DNA from: an uncultured Bacteroidota bacterium
GTDB lineage: Bacteria; Bacteroidota; Bacteroidia; JADZBD01
Assembly: GCA_937924855.1 (NCBI GenBank)
Contig: CALEYQ010000073.1
Coordinates: 11,036-75,035, forward strand
Direction of reading: 5' to 3'
Length of the DNA: 64,000 nucleotides
This document shows, in pieces, positions 1 to 8,812 of the stretch. The notes below the pieces were generated by a model. It saw only the letters and a program-made list of their open reading frames with translations. It was not told where the DNA came from and ran no database searches. Numbering within the stretch: the first letter of the stretch is position 1; each line of letters begins with the position of its first letter. The position numbers and the translations under genes are program-made.

Positions 1-513
1 ATTCGGGTTTTTCGGATGAATTACGATACGGCTGATGTGATGTGTTTCTTCCAGGCCGCTATACCCCCAAGTTTTTCCCCCGTCAGAGGATTTGTATAAA
101 CCAAAGCCGGAATAAGAAGAACGGCTGGAATTGTTTTCCCCGGTTCCGGCATACAGGGTTCGGGTGTTCCAGTCGCAGGCAATGTCGCCAATAGTTATGG
201 TGGGCATACTGTCGAAAACAGGTGTGAAGGTGGTGCCGTTATTTTTGGTTTCCCAGATTCCGCCGGAAGCGTAAGCCACAAAAAAATGCGTGGGGTCGGC
301 CGGGTTAACTTCCATATCCACAACCCTTCCGCTCATTATGGTGGGACCAATATTGGTAAAGGGAAGATTTTTTACGAGGGAGTTTTCATTGATTTCCTTT
401 TTTCTCTTTTCTCCAATTTCCCTTTCATTCTGAGGCGTAAAGGGCACGGGGTTTACCTGGGAAGCCAGGTTCAAAAAAGTCATCAATAAAACAAGGGGAA
501 AAAAGAGCTTCAT
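1..513 (-). CDS. Exported BNR/sortilin-like repeat protein, N-terminal 171 residues (partial)
   Basis: The reading frame is open from an ATG to the window edge, so the C-terminal part is missing. It starts with a signal peptide (MKLFFPLVLLMTFLNLASQ). After about residue 50 it has the VPS10/BNR propeller style: N-I-G-P-T-x-M-S-G-R-V, then A-S-G-G-I-W-E-T-K-N-N-G and later K-S-S-D-G-G-K-T-W, each Asp-box-like. Proteins of this kind in Bacteroidota are usually about 1000 aa, secreted, often with a T9SS tail, and are loosely annotated as glycosyl hydrolases although most lack catalytic residues. The gene lies 35 bp downstream of the lipid kinase on the same strand and may be read with it. The propeller assignment is solid; the function is unknown. 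Confidence 0.8.
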   Translation of the reverse strand, partial: MKLFFPLVLLMTFLNLASQVNPVPFTPQNEREIGEKRKKEINENSLVKNLPFTNIGPTIMSGRVVDMEVNPADPTHFFVAYASGGIWETKNNGTTFTPVFDSMPTITIGDIACDWNTRTLYAGTGENNSSRSSYSGFGLYKSSDGGKTWGYSGLEETHHISRIVIHPKNPN

Positions 514-548
514 GTTTTTTTTTGCTAAAATAACAAAATCGTTAGGGT

Positions 549-1406
549 TCATGGGGTTCTTACCCACAAACTTTCCTTATGGCATTCCACACTGATTTTT
601 TCGCCGGTATTCAGGGGTTCTCCATCAACATGGGCCGGCCCGCCAGGATGTTGGATTTCCAGTTTTTCAAAGGGAAAGCTCCGGTATCCGTCCTGTTTTT
701 CAAGTTTTCCCTTAAATAAGGCCCTGAGCATCCCGGGAACACGGTAAACGGGAAGAGGAGATACGATACAACACTCCAATTGCCCGTCGCTCACATCGGA
801 TTTTGGCGAAATAATGGCATTGTTGCCAAACTGGGAACTGTTGGCGAAGGTTATCAGCAAAGCCTGATAGGTTTTGTCGCCTATTTGATACCTGCGGGCT
901 TTGTAGCGGGGAAATTCTTTCAGGAAAACCCGTGCATAGGATGAAAACCCTCTTTTCCCAAACCGGGCGAAGGAATCTGCTATATGGGCATCGAGTCCGA
1001 GGCCGGCAATGCCCGCAAAAAAAGTCCCATTCAAAGTGCCGGTGTCAATCCGTTTGTTTTTTCCGGTAAAAATTATGTCGAGTGCTTTGGTGGGATCCAT
1101 GGAAATTCCAAGATGCCGGGCAAGTCCGTTCCCCGATCCGGCAGGGAGTATCCCCAATACCAGGGCCGTGTTTTTTAGTCCCTTGCCTGCTTCGTTTACC
1201 GAGCCGTCGCCTCCCACAGCCACAACTACATTGTAACCTTTTCCTGCTGCTTCCCGGGCCAAAGTTGTAGCGTGTCCGGGCCCGGTGGTATAAGCCAGAT
1301 CAAAAGACCGGCCATTCCAGGTTTTTGCTTCCAGCAGGGAAAGAATCTTTCTTTTTTTTCCCGTTCCGGATTTTGGATTTACAATAAACAAAATCCGTTC
1401 GCTCAT
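549..1406 (-). CDS. Diacylglycerol kinase family lipid kinase (YegS/DgkB/BmrU type)
   Basis: This is a soluble 285 aa protein with the DAGK catalytic fold. The nucleotide-binding signature GGDGSVNE is at residues 65-72, preceded by the N-P-x-S-G motif at 10-14 and followed by GSGNGLAR at 90-97. Family members phosphorylate diacylglycerol, or related lipids, with ATP at the inner face of the membrane. Its start overlaps the stop of the LtaS-like gene by 4 bases (ATGA), so the two are translationally coupled. That pairing suggests the kinase recycles diacylglycerol released by the phosphoglycerol transferase, as DgkB does beside LtaS in Gram-positives. The lipid substrate is inferred, not shown by the sequence. 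Confidence 0.9.
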   Translation of the reverse strand: MSERILFIVNPKSGTGKKRKILSLLEAKTWNGRSFDLAYTTGPGHATTLAREAAGKGYNVVVAVGGDGSVNEAGKGLKNTALVLGILPAGSGNGLARHLGISMDPTKALDIIFTGKNKRIDTGTLNGTFFAGIAGLGLDAHIADSFARFGKRGFSSYARVFLKEFPRYKARRYQIGDKTYQALLITFANSSQFGNNAIISPKSDVSDGQLECCIVSPLPVYRVPGMLRALFKGKLEKQDGYRSFPFEKLEIQHPGGPAHVDGEPLNTGEKISVECHKESLWVRTP

Positions 1407-3319
1407 GGTTGTTTTCCTTCTAAGGTCAGTTCGTTTCGCAGCATGCGCCGGTTAAAAACCTGAATGCAGGAAAGAAGATACTTTTTATAGTCGGCATCTG
1501 ACATTCCGGAACCGGTGAATTTTTCCTCAGGATTTCGAATCCAGGTTTCCTCAAAAAAGGTGCTGCCGTTAAAGTGAATTATTTTTTCAGGTGTTTGAAT
1601 TTCGTAAGAACCATTTCTGAAAAAAACCGGACCCGGACGGGTAGTCGAAAATACATCATGGCCGAAAGCCAGATATTTTCCCGGATACTTCAACAATCCA
1701 AGAAGGGTAGGTAGAATGTCGGTTTGTTGGAAAAATCCCGAATAATACGCCCCCGTGTCTGATGCGGGTGAATAAAAGAGCAGGGGAATCCTGTCGCGGT
1801 TGCCGGGGTTGAGGTAATAATTATTTTCGGTGGGACCGGTATGGTCGGCACAGATAACAAAAAGAGTATTGCTGAACCAGGATTGGGCTTTGGCAAGCTT
1901 GAAAAACCGGGAAAGGGAATAGTCGGTATATAAAATACACTTTTTCAGGTCTGAAATTTCCCCGGCCGGAAGTCCGTTTAATTTTCCTGCCGGCAAGGGC
2001 AGTTTACTGAAATCGGATGGCAGGGAGTAAGGGTGGTGGGAACTCAGGGTGAAAATTCCGCTCACAAACGGCGTGTCGAGTTTTGAGATTTCGCCGACCG
2101 AAAATTCCAGAAATGGAAGGTCGCGAATGCCCCAATGTCCGTCGAAATCTTCATTCCGGGGATAGTCTTCTTTTCCATAATAGCGATCGAATCCTGCGCT
2201 TTTGCAATAAGCATCGAAACCCATGCTGCCTTTTTCGGCCCCGTGGAAAAAAGCGGAACTATAGCCCGACTTTTTTAATAATTGGGGCAGGGCTTCAATG
2301 CGGTTTCCGGCATAAGGCGAGGTTATAAAAGGTTCATCCATCCAGGGTGGGAGGGAAGAAAATATAGCAGGCAGGGCTTCTATTGAGCGGGTTCCTGCGG
2401 CATATGCCTGTGAAAAGAAAAGACTCTTGCCCGACAAAGAATCCAGAAAAGGGGTAAAGCTTTCCTTAGATCCTGCACCGGTATATTCGAGAGAAAAACT
2501 TTCAAGAATAATAACCACAATATTTTTGCGCTGGAATTTTCCATCGGGCATTGGAGTTTTAATAACTCCGGCCAAGGAATCGGCTCCGGCATCGGATAAA
2601 TAGCTTTTTTCTTCCAGAGACGAAACTCCGGCCGACTTCATCAGCGTGAAGGGCGTGTTAAGCACCAGGGCTGAATACCGCGGATTGCACCAGGAACCTG
2701 CATCAATAATATGAATGGGTTTGAGCCTGAATCCTCCCCGGTAAACAAAAAGGGAAAGTGCGAAGAAGGCAAGGGTCATAATAATGGATACTGAAACCTG
2801 CCGGGTTCCGGATTCGGTTTCTGCAGGGAACCGGCTGCGAAATTCAAAGAGAATGAGCAGAACCAGGAAAGCAAAAAACAACAAGGCCAGATACCAGTAG
2901 TCTATGATCGCCTCACCCAGAAATCCCGACAAACCGGCGCGGTTCCCTAAAAAAGAAAAAATATCGAATGTGGATCTTCGGCCCACATATTCATACCAGC
3001 CTGCATCCATCAGGTTCAGGAAAAGCAGAAGCGCATTGGTTCCCACAAAAAGTACCGAAAGAAAAATACGATAGGCTTTGAACCGGAACAAGGGAAAGGG
3101 AAATAAAGCCAATAACAAAAAGGGGAAATTCATAGCCAGCAATGCCGACAAATCGAAAATGGCACCGCCGGTGAAAACTTCTATTCCGCAGGAAAAACTC
3201 AGTCCCCGGAAATGAGGAAAATTGAGCAGGAGAAATACCACCCGGCAAATTTGAAAAAGCAGGAAAACAAGGATGAGCCGTTGTAAAACTGAATATGCCC
3301 GACGCCGGAAAATTTCCAC
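1403..3319 (-). CDS. LtaS-like membrane phosphoglycerol transferase / sulfatase family
   Basis: The 638 aa protein has about five membrane helices in the first ~195 residues and an extracytoplasmic alkaline-phosphatase/sulfatase domain after that. The domain shows the metal-binding E273 in I-I-L-E-S-F, the expected nucleophile T310 in A-A-G-T-R-S, and the D492-H493 pair in C-A-D-H-T. A threonine nucleophile fits the LtaS/MdoB group, which moves glycerol-phosphate from phosphatidylglycerol and leaves diacylglycerol, rather than true sulfatases. The start is GTG; no ATG is available nearby, and a TAAATTTG box ends 5 bases upstream, so the mRNA is probably leaderless. The gene is followed by a 4-base overlap with a DAG-kinase-like gene. 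The acceptor in this organism is unknown. Confidence 0.85.
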   Translation of the reverse strand: MEIFRRRAYSVLQRLILVFLLFQICRVVFLLLNFPHFRGLSFSCGIEVFTGGAIFDLSALLAMNFPFLLLALFPFPLFRFKAYRIFLSVLFVGTNALLLFLNLMDAGWYEYVGRRSTFDIFSFLGNRAGLSGFLGEAIIDYWYLALLFFAFLVLLILFEFRSRFPAETESGTRQVSVSIIMTLAFFALSLFVYRGGFRLKPIHIIDAGSWCNPRYSALVLNTPFTLMKSAGVSSLEEKSYLSDAGADSLAGVIKTPMPDGKFQRKNIVVIILESFSLEYTGAGSKESFTPFLDSLSGKSLFFSQAYAAGTRSIEALPAIFSSLPPWMDEPFITSPYAGNRIEALPQLLKKSGYSSAFFHGAEKGSMGFDAYCKSAGFDRYYGKEDYPRNEDFDGHWGIRDLPFLEFSVGEISKLDTPFVSGIFTLSSHHPYSLPSDFSKLPLPAGKLNGLPAGEISDLKKCILYTDYSLSRFFKLAKAQSWFSNTLFVICADHTGPTENNYYLNPGNRDRIPLLFYSPASDTGAYYSGFFQQTDILPTLLGLLKYPGKYLAFGHDVFSTTRPGPVFFRNGSYEIQTPEKIIHFNGSTFFEETWIRNPEEKFTGSGMSDADYKKYLLSCIQVFNRRMLRNELTLEGKQP

Positions 3320-3323
3320 GGGA

Positions 3324-3331
3324 CAAATTTA
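3324..3331 (-). promoter_or_regulatory. -7 box TAAATTTG of the LtaS-like/lipid kinase operon
   Basis: An exact match to the Bacteroidota -7 consensus TAnnTTTG lies 5 bases before the GTG start. Transcription would begin at or beside the start codon. No clear -33 TTTG is visible. Confidence 0.55.
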
Positions 3332-3352
3332 CGTTTTATGTATGGATCCCGG

Positions 3353-3778
3353 CTATTTGATTTCGAAGGTCACCGGCATGGTAAACTGGCAGTGAACCTG
3401 TTTCCCAAGGTGAACGGCAGGTTTCCAAACGGGCATGGATTTGATTACCCGCAGGGCCTCGATTCCGTACTCAGGCTTTCCCGGAACACCCTGGCTTATT
3501 CTGGGATCGGCAACGCTGCCATTTTTGTCGATAATGAAGCAAACGGTAATGGTATGGGAACCTTTGTTTCCCTTGGGAATAATCAGACTCCGATCGAAAA
3601 AGGCAAGCAGGGAATCTTTTCCACCCGGAAACTCAGGCTGAAACTGAACTCTTTTGTAAACCTTTTCCCCACGATAAGTAATAACACTGTCGCGACCGGT
3701 GAATTTGTTTTGTCCGCTCAGGAAAAAAAAGGAAAATAAAAAAGAAGCAAAAATTGCTGCGTGCCGGCCGAATAGCAT
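3353..3778 (-). CDS. Exported protein consisting of a TonB C-terminal domain
   Basis: The 141 aa protein starts with a hydrophobic export signal (about residues 5-24) and is otherwise a TonB carboxy-terminal domain: the conserved F-I-I-D-K-N-G-S-V stretch, then the E-A-L-R-V-I-K-S-M-P-x-W-K-P-A motif, ending in the T-M-P-V-T-F strand. Full TonB energises outer-membrane receptors with ExbBD; here the proline-rich spacer is absent, so it is a stand-alone domain, common in Bacteroidota, of unclear role. An in-frame ATG 51 bases upstream exists, but a TACATTTG promoter box lies inside that extension and ends 5 bases before the chosen ATG, which also puts the signal peptide at the N-terminus. Confidence 0.8.
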   Translation of the reverse strand: MLFGRHAAIFASFLFSFFFLSGQNKFTGRDSVITYRGEKVYKRVQFQPEFPGGKDSLLAFFDRSLIIPKGNKGSHTITVCFIIDKNGSVADPRISQGVPGKPEYGIEALRVIKSMPVWKPAVHLGKQVHCQFTMPVTFEIK

Positions 3779-3782
3779 GTCC

Positions 3783-3790
3783 CAAATGTA
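3783..3790 (-). promoter_or_regulatory. -7 box TACATTTG deciding the TonB-CTD start
   Basis: An exact TAnnTTTG match sits inside the longer possible reading frame, 5 bases before the second ATG. It argues for the shorter protein and a leaderless or nearly leaderless mRNA. Confidence 0.5.
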
Positions 3791-3864
3791 AGCACCGGAT
3801 TTGATAATCCCGAATATTTTTTTTACCATTAATAAATCATGAAAACCTTCTAAACAGTTTTAGG

Positions 3865-3892
3865 TTGGACTGTTGATAAAAAATTAAATTTG
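3865..3892 (+). promoter_or_regulatory. fahA promoter (TTG, 17 bp spacer, TAAATTTG)
   Basis: A TTG at 3865-3867 and an exact TAAATTTG at 3885-3892 have the spacing expected of a Bacteroidota sigma-A promoter. The ATG follows 12 bases after the box, leaving a leader of only a few bases. Confidence 0.6.
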
Positions 3893-3904
3893 CAGAAAAA
3901 AAAT

Positions 3905-5149
3905 ATGCTTGTTTCCTGGCGAAAAACCGAACCTCAAACTCCCTTTTCCATAAAGAATATTCCCTTTGGAATGGGTGAAATCAAAGGGAAAAATCCGGTA
4001 GTTGTTACGCGCATTGCCGATGAGGTAATTGATTTAGATGCCCTGCATCAATTGGGCTATTTTGAATCCATAAGGCTTCCTGAGGGTATTTTTAATTCCC
4101 AAACCCTCAATCCCTTTATTGCCTTGGGAAAGGAGATAACCGGGAAAGTCAGAAACCGGATTATTGATTTACTTTCCGACAGAAACGAAGAATTGAAAAA
4201 GGAATCGGCCCATCACAGCCGGGTGTTTTTTCCGGTTTCCGACGTAACCATGGTAATGCCGGTTGAAGTGGGCGACTATACTGACTTTTATTCCAGCATC
4301 CAGCATGCCACCAATGTTGGCAAAATGTTCCGCGATCCGGAAAATGCATTGCTGCCTAACTGGAAACATCTTCCGGTAGGATATCACGGACGATCCGGAA
4401 CTATTTTTTGCAGTGGCCATTCGTTTCACAGGCCCCAGGGACAAATGAAACCACCTGATGCAGAAAAACCTGTTTTTGGACCCACTCGCCTGCTTGACTT
4501 TGAATTGGAAATGGCTTTTGTGGTTGGAAAAAACACCCAACCCGGACAATCGGTTTCGGTAAATGAGGCCCCTGAATATATTTTCGGGATGGTGTTATTC
4601 AACGACTGGAGTGCCCGCGATATTCAGGCCTGGGAATATGTACCTCTGGGCCCATTCCTCGGGAAAAATTTTGCCTCTACCATAAGTCCATGGGTTGTAA
4701 CCATGGACGCTCTGGAGCCTTTCCGGGTTTCAGGCCCGGTGCAGGATCCCGAAGTATTACCTTACCTGAAGGGAAATCTGAGAAATATTAATATCGATCT
4801 GGAAGTTTTCATTCGACCGAAAGATGATGTGGAATACCGGGTTTGTGCCAGTAATTTTAAATATATGTACTGGACCATGGAGCAACAACTGGCGCACCAT
4901 ACGGTAAACGGCTGTATGATACGCGTGGGTGATATGATGGCATCGGGTACCATCAGTGGAGAAAATCCCGATTCGTTTGGAAGCATGCTTGAATTAACCT
5001 GGCGGGGTTCACGACCCCTGAAGCTTGGAGATCACGAACGAAAATTCATTAACGATTTCGACGAGGTAATCCTTCGGGGCTATGCAGGGGGAAAAGAGTC
5101 GGGTGTGGGCTTCGGGGAAGCCGTGGCTTTGGTGCTGCCGGCAAAATAA
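3905..5149 (+). CDS. fahA: Fumarylacetoacetase
   Basis: The enzyme hydrolyses fumarylacetoacetate to fumarate and acetoacetate, the last step of tyrosine/homogentisate breakdown. Length (414 aa) fits the family. Metal and catalytic residues of the FAH fold are visible: the D-Y-T-D-F metal Asp followed by a catalytic-type His region, G-Y-H-G-R-S-G, L-D-F-E-L-E-M (two metal Glu), and N-D-W-S-A-R-D with a downstream Lys in G-K-N-F-A. The start is set at the ATG, since the upstream TTG lies in the promoter box. No other tyrosine catabolic gene is nearby. The pathway requires homogentisate dioxygenase, so it points to an aerobic host. Confidence 0.95.
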   Translation: MLVSWRKTEPQTPFSIKNIPFGMGEIKGKNPVVVTRIADEVIDLDALHQLGYFESIRLPEGIFNSQTLNPFIALGKEITGKVRNRIIDLLSDRNEELKKESAHHSRVFFPVSDVTMVMPVEVGDYTDFYSSIQHATNVGKMFRDPENALLPNWKHLPVGYHGRSGTIFCSGHSFHRPQGQMKPPDAEKPVFGPTRLLDFELEMAFVVGKNTQPGQSVSVNEAPEYIFGMVLFNDWSARDIQAWEYVPLGPFLGKNFASTISPWVVTMDALEPFRVSGPVQDPEVLPYLKGNLRNINIDLEVFIRPKDDVEYRVCASNFKYMYWTMEQQLAHHTVNGCMIRVGDMMASGTISGENPDSFGSMLELTWRGSRPLKLGDHERKFINDFDEVILRGYAGGKESGVGFGEAVALVLPAK

Positions 5150-5155
5150 AAAACA

Positions 5156-6778
5156 TCAGGGACTGAAAACTTCGGAAGGGTAGGGGAAGGTGTAATTTCC
5201 CGCTTCAATTTTTGCGAATATAATTTCACGGATGGGTTTGTTTTCGGTTCTGCTCTCGAGCCAGGAGAAATAATCAAACCAGGCCAGGCCTCTGTCAATC
5301 GGATTGTTTTTAAAGGCAAATTCCAGGTTGTTTAGGGCATTGTTGAATAAATCGGGAGCTCCCGACTTATTTTTCCGGGTGCCTGCTAAATCCCAGAACA
5401 GGGATAATAAAATTTCCACGGCCTCGGATCGCGCGATTTCGGCCTGACAAAACCGGCGCATCTGTTTTATCCGGGGTTTGATAAGTTCCATTTTTCCGGA
5501 TTCAAAGAATACCACAAGGCTTAAAAGATTTGCTTCGTGAAAAATCTCTCCACCGGCATCGGGACCGGAATTAATAATCAGGTTGAGAAATTTGTTTGCC
5601 CTGATAAAATCTTCATACACCAAGGAAACACGGGCCATATTAAAAAGAAAACCGGCCCTGCGGCCCGTGAGGGTATATTTGCCAAAACCTGCAAATTCGT
5701 TTTCCAGTTCTCTCAGACTTACCTGGGGATTTTGGGTTGGGTGGCAGGAAAGAAGTTCGTATAAAATCACGGAAGTTTTGGCCCTGAAAAGATGCCATTG
5801 AAATTCACGGGTGTTGTGAGGCGAATTGCTGTAGGTTTCGCCGATGGAAAATAATTTAAGCCGCAATTCTTCATAGCGTTCGTCGCGCTTTCCAAGTCGA
5901 ATGGCAAGCAGTAAATGATTGGTTAACACCGCCACATAACGGCGCAGCCGGTCACGGATAAAAAATTCATGTTCCTGATACCAGTCTATATGTTGCCCGG
6001 AAAAAGTAAAAGCCTGTTCCAGGTCGCCCAAAAGATGGTAAAAGTGAGAGCAGTTCTGGAAATAATACTCACGGCTGTCGAATCCGTGGAGTTCTCCGGG
6101 ATTCGAAATGCTTTCCTTGAAAATTTCAATGAGTTTTTGGCGTTCGGTTTCGTTTTGGGGCAAGCCGAAAGCATTTAATCGTGTTGAAACCCGGGCTGCG
6201 TTTTCCCAATTGGAATTTAGCTCGCCCAATTGTTCCTGGGCCAAACGGAATTGGTTTGAATGTTCATCTATCAATTCGGAAAAATCCTGGTTTCCGGACA
6301 AATAGTTAAGGTATTTTTTTTCCAGCTCCAGCAACTCCGGCCAGAAATGAGGTTGTTCATAAATCTCAATGAGTTCCCTTACTGCGGTTAAAATTTTGTT
6401 GGCCTGAACCGGGAGGCCCTTGGCGAATAAAATTTCGGCCGATTCCAGTTTCGATCGGATTTCACCACCTATGGTTTTGTTCTTGTGAAACTCAGCCAGC
6501 GACCGCAAAATTAGTTCGTACAGATAGTTTTTGATGCGGTGAAGCTGTTTTGCAAATTTTTCATTCGCAAATTTCTCGAGGATGGCATCCTCGTCGTAAT
6601 CCTTTTGGGCGTCCATGGCATCAAACAGACGCAGGTAATTATTTTCCGGCCCGATAATGTGGCGCTGGGAAAACAAGGTAAAATGCCTTTTTTCCGGACC
6701 CGTCATCGATTTGATTAGGTCGAATACCAGCGAGGATTTTTCACGCTTTCGTTGGGATGTTATGGATTCTGGCTTCAC
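5156..6778 (-). CDS. Unknown all-helical protein, 540 aa
   Basis: I do not recognise a named family. The protein is soluble, without signal peptide or membrane segment, rich in Leu, Glu, Asn and aromatic residues, and by eye entirely helical, in the manner of TPR or HEAT solenoids, but without a regular repeat consensus. Such ~500 aa helical proteins are common in Bacteroidota and remain hypothetical. Its first codon overlaps the stop of the upstream zinc-ribbon membrane protein by 4 bases, so the two are made together. It converges on fahA with only 6 bases between the stops. A scaffold or protein-protein role is only a guess. Confidence 0.7.
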   Translation of the reverse strand: MKPESITSQRKREKSSLVFDLIKSMTGPEKRHFTLFSQRHIIGPENNYLRLFDAMDAQKDYDEDAILEKFANEKFAKQLHRIKNYLYELILRSLAEFHKNKTIGGEIRSKLESAEILFAKGLPVQANKILTAVRELIEIYEQPHFWPELLELEKKYLNYLSGNQDFSELIDEHSNQFRLAQEQLGELNSNWENAARVSTRLNAFGLPQNETERQKLIEIFKESISNPGELHGFDSREYYFQNCSHFYHLLGDLEQAFTFSGQHIDWYQEHEFFIRDRLRRYVAVLTNHLLLAIRLGKRDERYEELRLKLFSIGETYSNSPHNTREFQWHLFRAKTSVILYELLSCHPTQNPQVSLRELENEFAGFGKYTLTGRRAGFLFNMARVSLVYEDFIRANKFLNLIINSGPDAGGEIFHEANLLSLVVFFESGKMELIKPRIKQMRRFCQAEIARSEAVEILLSLFWDLAGTRKNKSGAPDLFNNALNNLEFAFKNNPIDRGLAWFDYFSWLESRTENKPIREIIFAKIEAGNYTFPYPSEVFSP

Positions 6779-7194
6779 GGCGGGGGAGTTTCTGAGCCCC
6801 GGGAAATTTTATCCCAGGCCTTTTTTTTGTAATCGTCTCGCGTCATACCTTTTTGATCTCTTTCACAGGCATCGCAAAAATCTTGAATCTGGCGACTTTG
6901 AAAACCGCACCAGGAGCAAGTGTAAAACCCCGCCTCCTGAATTTTCCGGCCCCTGAGGGTAACCAGAACAGCAATCACACATCCGAAAAAGGCGAAGAAA
7001 CCTGCCGTAGCCAGGATTTTGGGTTTCAGAAACAAAACCGAATTTAAAACCCCATCATGCACCGGGTCGCCTAAAAAGATTAAACCCAGAGGAATATACT
7101 CGTCTCCGTACCGGGCAAAAAGCACGTATCCCATCAGAAAACCCAGAAAACCGGAGGCAACGGTCAGCAACGTGATGAGGAGAAAATTCCGCAT
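6775..7194 (-). CDS. Small membrane protein with C-terminal zinc ribbon
   Basis: The 139 aa protein has two hydrophobic helices (about residues 4-26 and 58-81) followed by a cytoplasmic tail with C-S-W-C and, 14 residues on, C-D-A-C, a four-cysteine zinc-ribbon pattern. No known function. It is the first gene of a two-gene unit with the 540 aa helical protein (4-base ATGA overlap), so the tail may be a docking point for that partner; this is inference. A near-consensus -7 box (TAAATTCG) lies 6-13 bases upstream of the ATG. Confidence 0.7.
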   Translation of the reverse strand: MRNFLLITLLTVASGFLGFLMGYVLFARYGDEYIPLGLIFLGDPVHDGVLNSVLFLKPKILATAGFFAFFGCVIAVLVTLRGRKIQEAGFYTCSWCGFQSRQIQDFCDACERDQKGMTRDDYKKKAWDKISRGSETPPP

Positions 7195-7265
7195 GACTAC
7201 GAATTTAATATTTCCCTCGGATTAAAGGACACCCTGAAGGGGCATTTTCAACCCTTTTATGTTTG

Positions 7266-7273
7266 TACCTTTG
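7266..7273 (+). promoter_or_regulatory. -7 box TACCTTTG upstream of the SpeE-like gene
   Basis: An exact TAnnTTTG match ends 7 bases before the chosen ATG and lies within the longer possible reading frame, which argues against the earlier TTG. A weak TTTTC at the -33 position precedes it. Confidence 0.5.
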
Positions 7274-7279
7274 CCACTC

Positions 7280-8812
7280 ATGCTGAGAATTTTATATCTG
7301 CTTTGTTTCATAGAAGGGGCTTCCGTAATGGCCGCCGAATTAATCGGCGCTAAAATGCTCGCACCTCACTTCGGTTCTTCGCTTCCCGTATGGGCCGCAG
7401 TCATGGCAATTACACTGGGAGGTCTTGCACTCGGTTATTTCGCAGGTGGCATGGTGCCGCCAAGGTTCAGAACCTTTAAAGGGGTACTGGCCGTGTTGCT
7501 CATAGCCGCTGTATTTATGGCTTTTATGCCACTTCTGTCGAAAGCCGCCATTGGTCTTTTCGGATATTTTTCACTCTATGTTTCCATTGTAATCTGTACC
7601 CTTACATTTCTTTTTCCACCCGTTTTTCTCATGGGAATGGTATCGCCCCTGCTTGTTTCCGTATTGGCGGGTGAAGGAAAAGAAGCAGGAAAAACAGCCG
7701 GTACCGTTTATGCACTTTCTACAACCGGCGGAATAATTTCCACCCTCTTAACGGGTTTTTACCTTATCCCCGAATTTGGCCTTTCTCACCCCTGTACCGG
7801 TTTTGCTCTCACCCTGGGCATCCTCCCTGCCTTTATCCTTGGAAAATCTTTCCTGTTTCCAACCCTGCTCCTGGCAGGTATTTCATCCTACACGGTGTAC
7901 CGGGAATTTAATCCCCCGGTTATTCCCTCTTATCCCGTTCCCTACCTTAGTGAAGGACTTCTCGGTCAGGTAATGGTGGTTGACCATCCGGGAGCCGACA
8001 GTGCCGGTAACATTACAGGATATTTCCGTACCCTCTATGTGAACCGGATTACACAAGCCCAGTGGAATCCTGAAACCGATTCGGCAGGAAATTACAGCTA
8101 CATCGATCAGATAATGGGCATACTCCATAATGAAGGAAATGGAAAATCGGCTCTGGTTCTTGGATTGGGCGGAGGAGGTCTTGCAAATGCCCTGCATGCT
8201 GCCGGCTTTGCCGTTCGGGTTACTGAACTTGATAAAAGAATTGAATTCGTTGCCCGGAAATACTTTGATCTCAATCCTGAAATTCAGGTTGATGTGGACG
8301 ATGCCCGAAGGTCATGGAAAATGAATGACCGAAAATTCGATGTCATTGTGCTAGATCTTTTTAAAGGCGAAGAAATCCCGGGACATTGTTTTACCCGGGA
8401 AGCATTTTCAGAATTGAAAGAGAAACTAAATCCCGGAGGATTAATATTTATCAATACCACAGGGTATTGGGCCGGTAACAAGGGCGCAGGATCAAGAGCG
8501 CTTGCAAAAACCCTGCTCCATTCCGGTTTTCAGGTTGAAGTATTGCCCACGCATGAAATCGAGGATTGGAGAAACCTGGTTTTTGCCGCTGCGCTACCCG
8601 GAAGCCCCCTTATGGAAAAGGTAATCGCGGCCTGGGAGGGTAAAACCCTCGACTCAGGGCCAGAAAGCCTGGGAGATGTTCCGGTTCTTACCGATGATAA
8701 ACCCGTGCTTGAAAAGTTGAATATGGAATCCTTTCTGGCCTGGAGAGCCCTGAGCATCAGGTTTTTCGGGATTGAGAACAAGAAGGGAAGGTTTTATCCC
8801 CTATATAGATAA
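7280..8812 (+). CDS. Membrane protein fused to a spermidine-synthase-like methyltransferase-fold domain
   Basis: The 510 aa protein has roughly seven membrane helices in residues 1-210, with the G-A-x-x-M-E motif variant near the start, followed by a Rossmann domain with L-G-L-G-G-G-G and an acidic E-L-D at the end of strand 2. This is the fused MFS/SpeE-like architecture widespread in bacteria. In true spermidine synthases the loop after strand 4 carries a D-x-x-D-P motif that binds the polyamine; here it reads V-L-D-L-F-K-G-E-E, so aminopropyl transfer is doubtful. The start is fixed by the promoter box. No decarboxylase gene speD is nearby. The real substrate is unknown. Confidence 0.8.
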   Translation: MLRILYLLCFIEGASVMAAELIGAKMLAPHFGSSLPVWAAVMAITLGGLALGYFAGGMVPPRFRTFKGVLAVLLIAAVFMAFMPLLSKAAIGLFGYFSLYVSIVICTLTFLFPPVFLMGMVSPLLVSVLAGEGKEAGKTAGTVYALSTTGGIISTLLTGFYLIPEFGLSHPCTGFALTLGILPAFILGKSFLFPTLLLAGISSYTVYREFNPPVIPSYPVPYLSEGLLGQVMVVDHPGADSAGNITGYFRTLYVNRITQAQWNPETDSAGNYSYIDQIMGILHNEGNGKSALVLGLGGGGLANALHAAGFAVRVTELDKRIEFVARKYFDLNPEIQVDVDDARRSWKMNDRKFDVIVLDLFKGEEIPGHCFTREAFSELKEKLNPGGLIFINTTGYWAGNKGAGSRALAKTLLHSGFQVEVLPTHEIEDWRNLVFAAALPGSPLMEKVIAAWEGKTLDSGPESLGDVPVLTDDKPVLEKLNMESFLAWRALSIRFFGIENKKGRFYPLYR

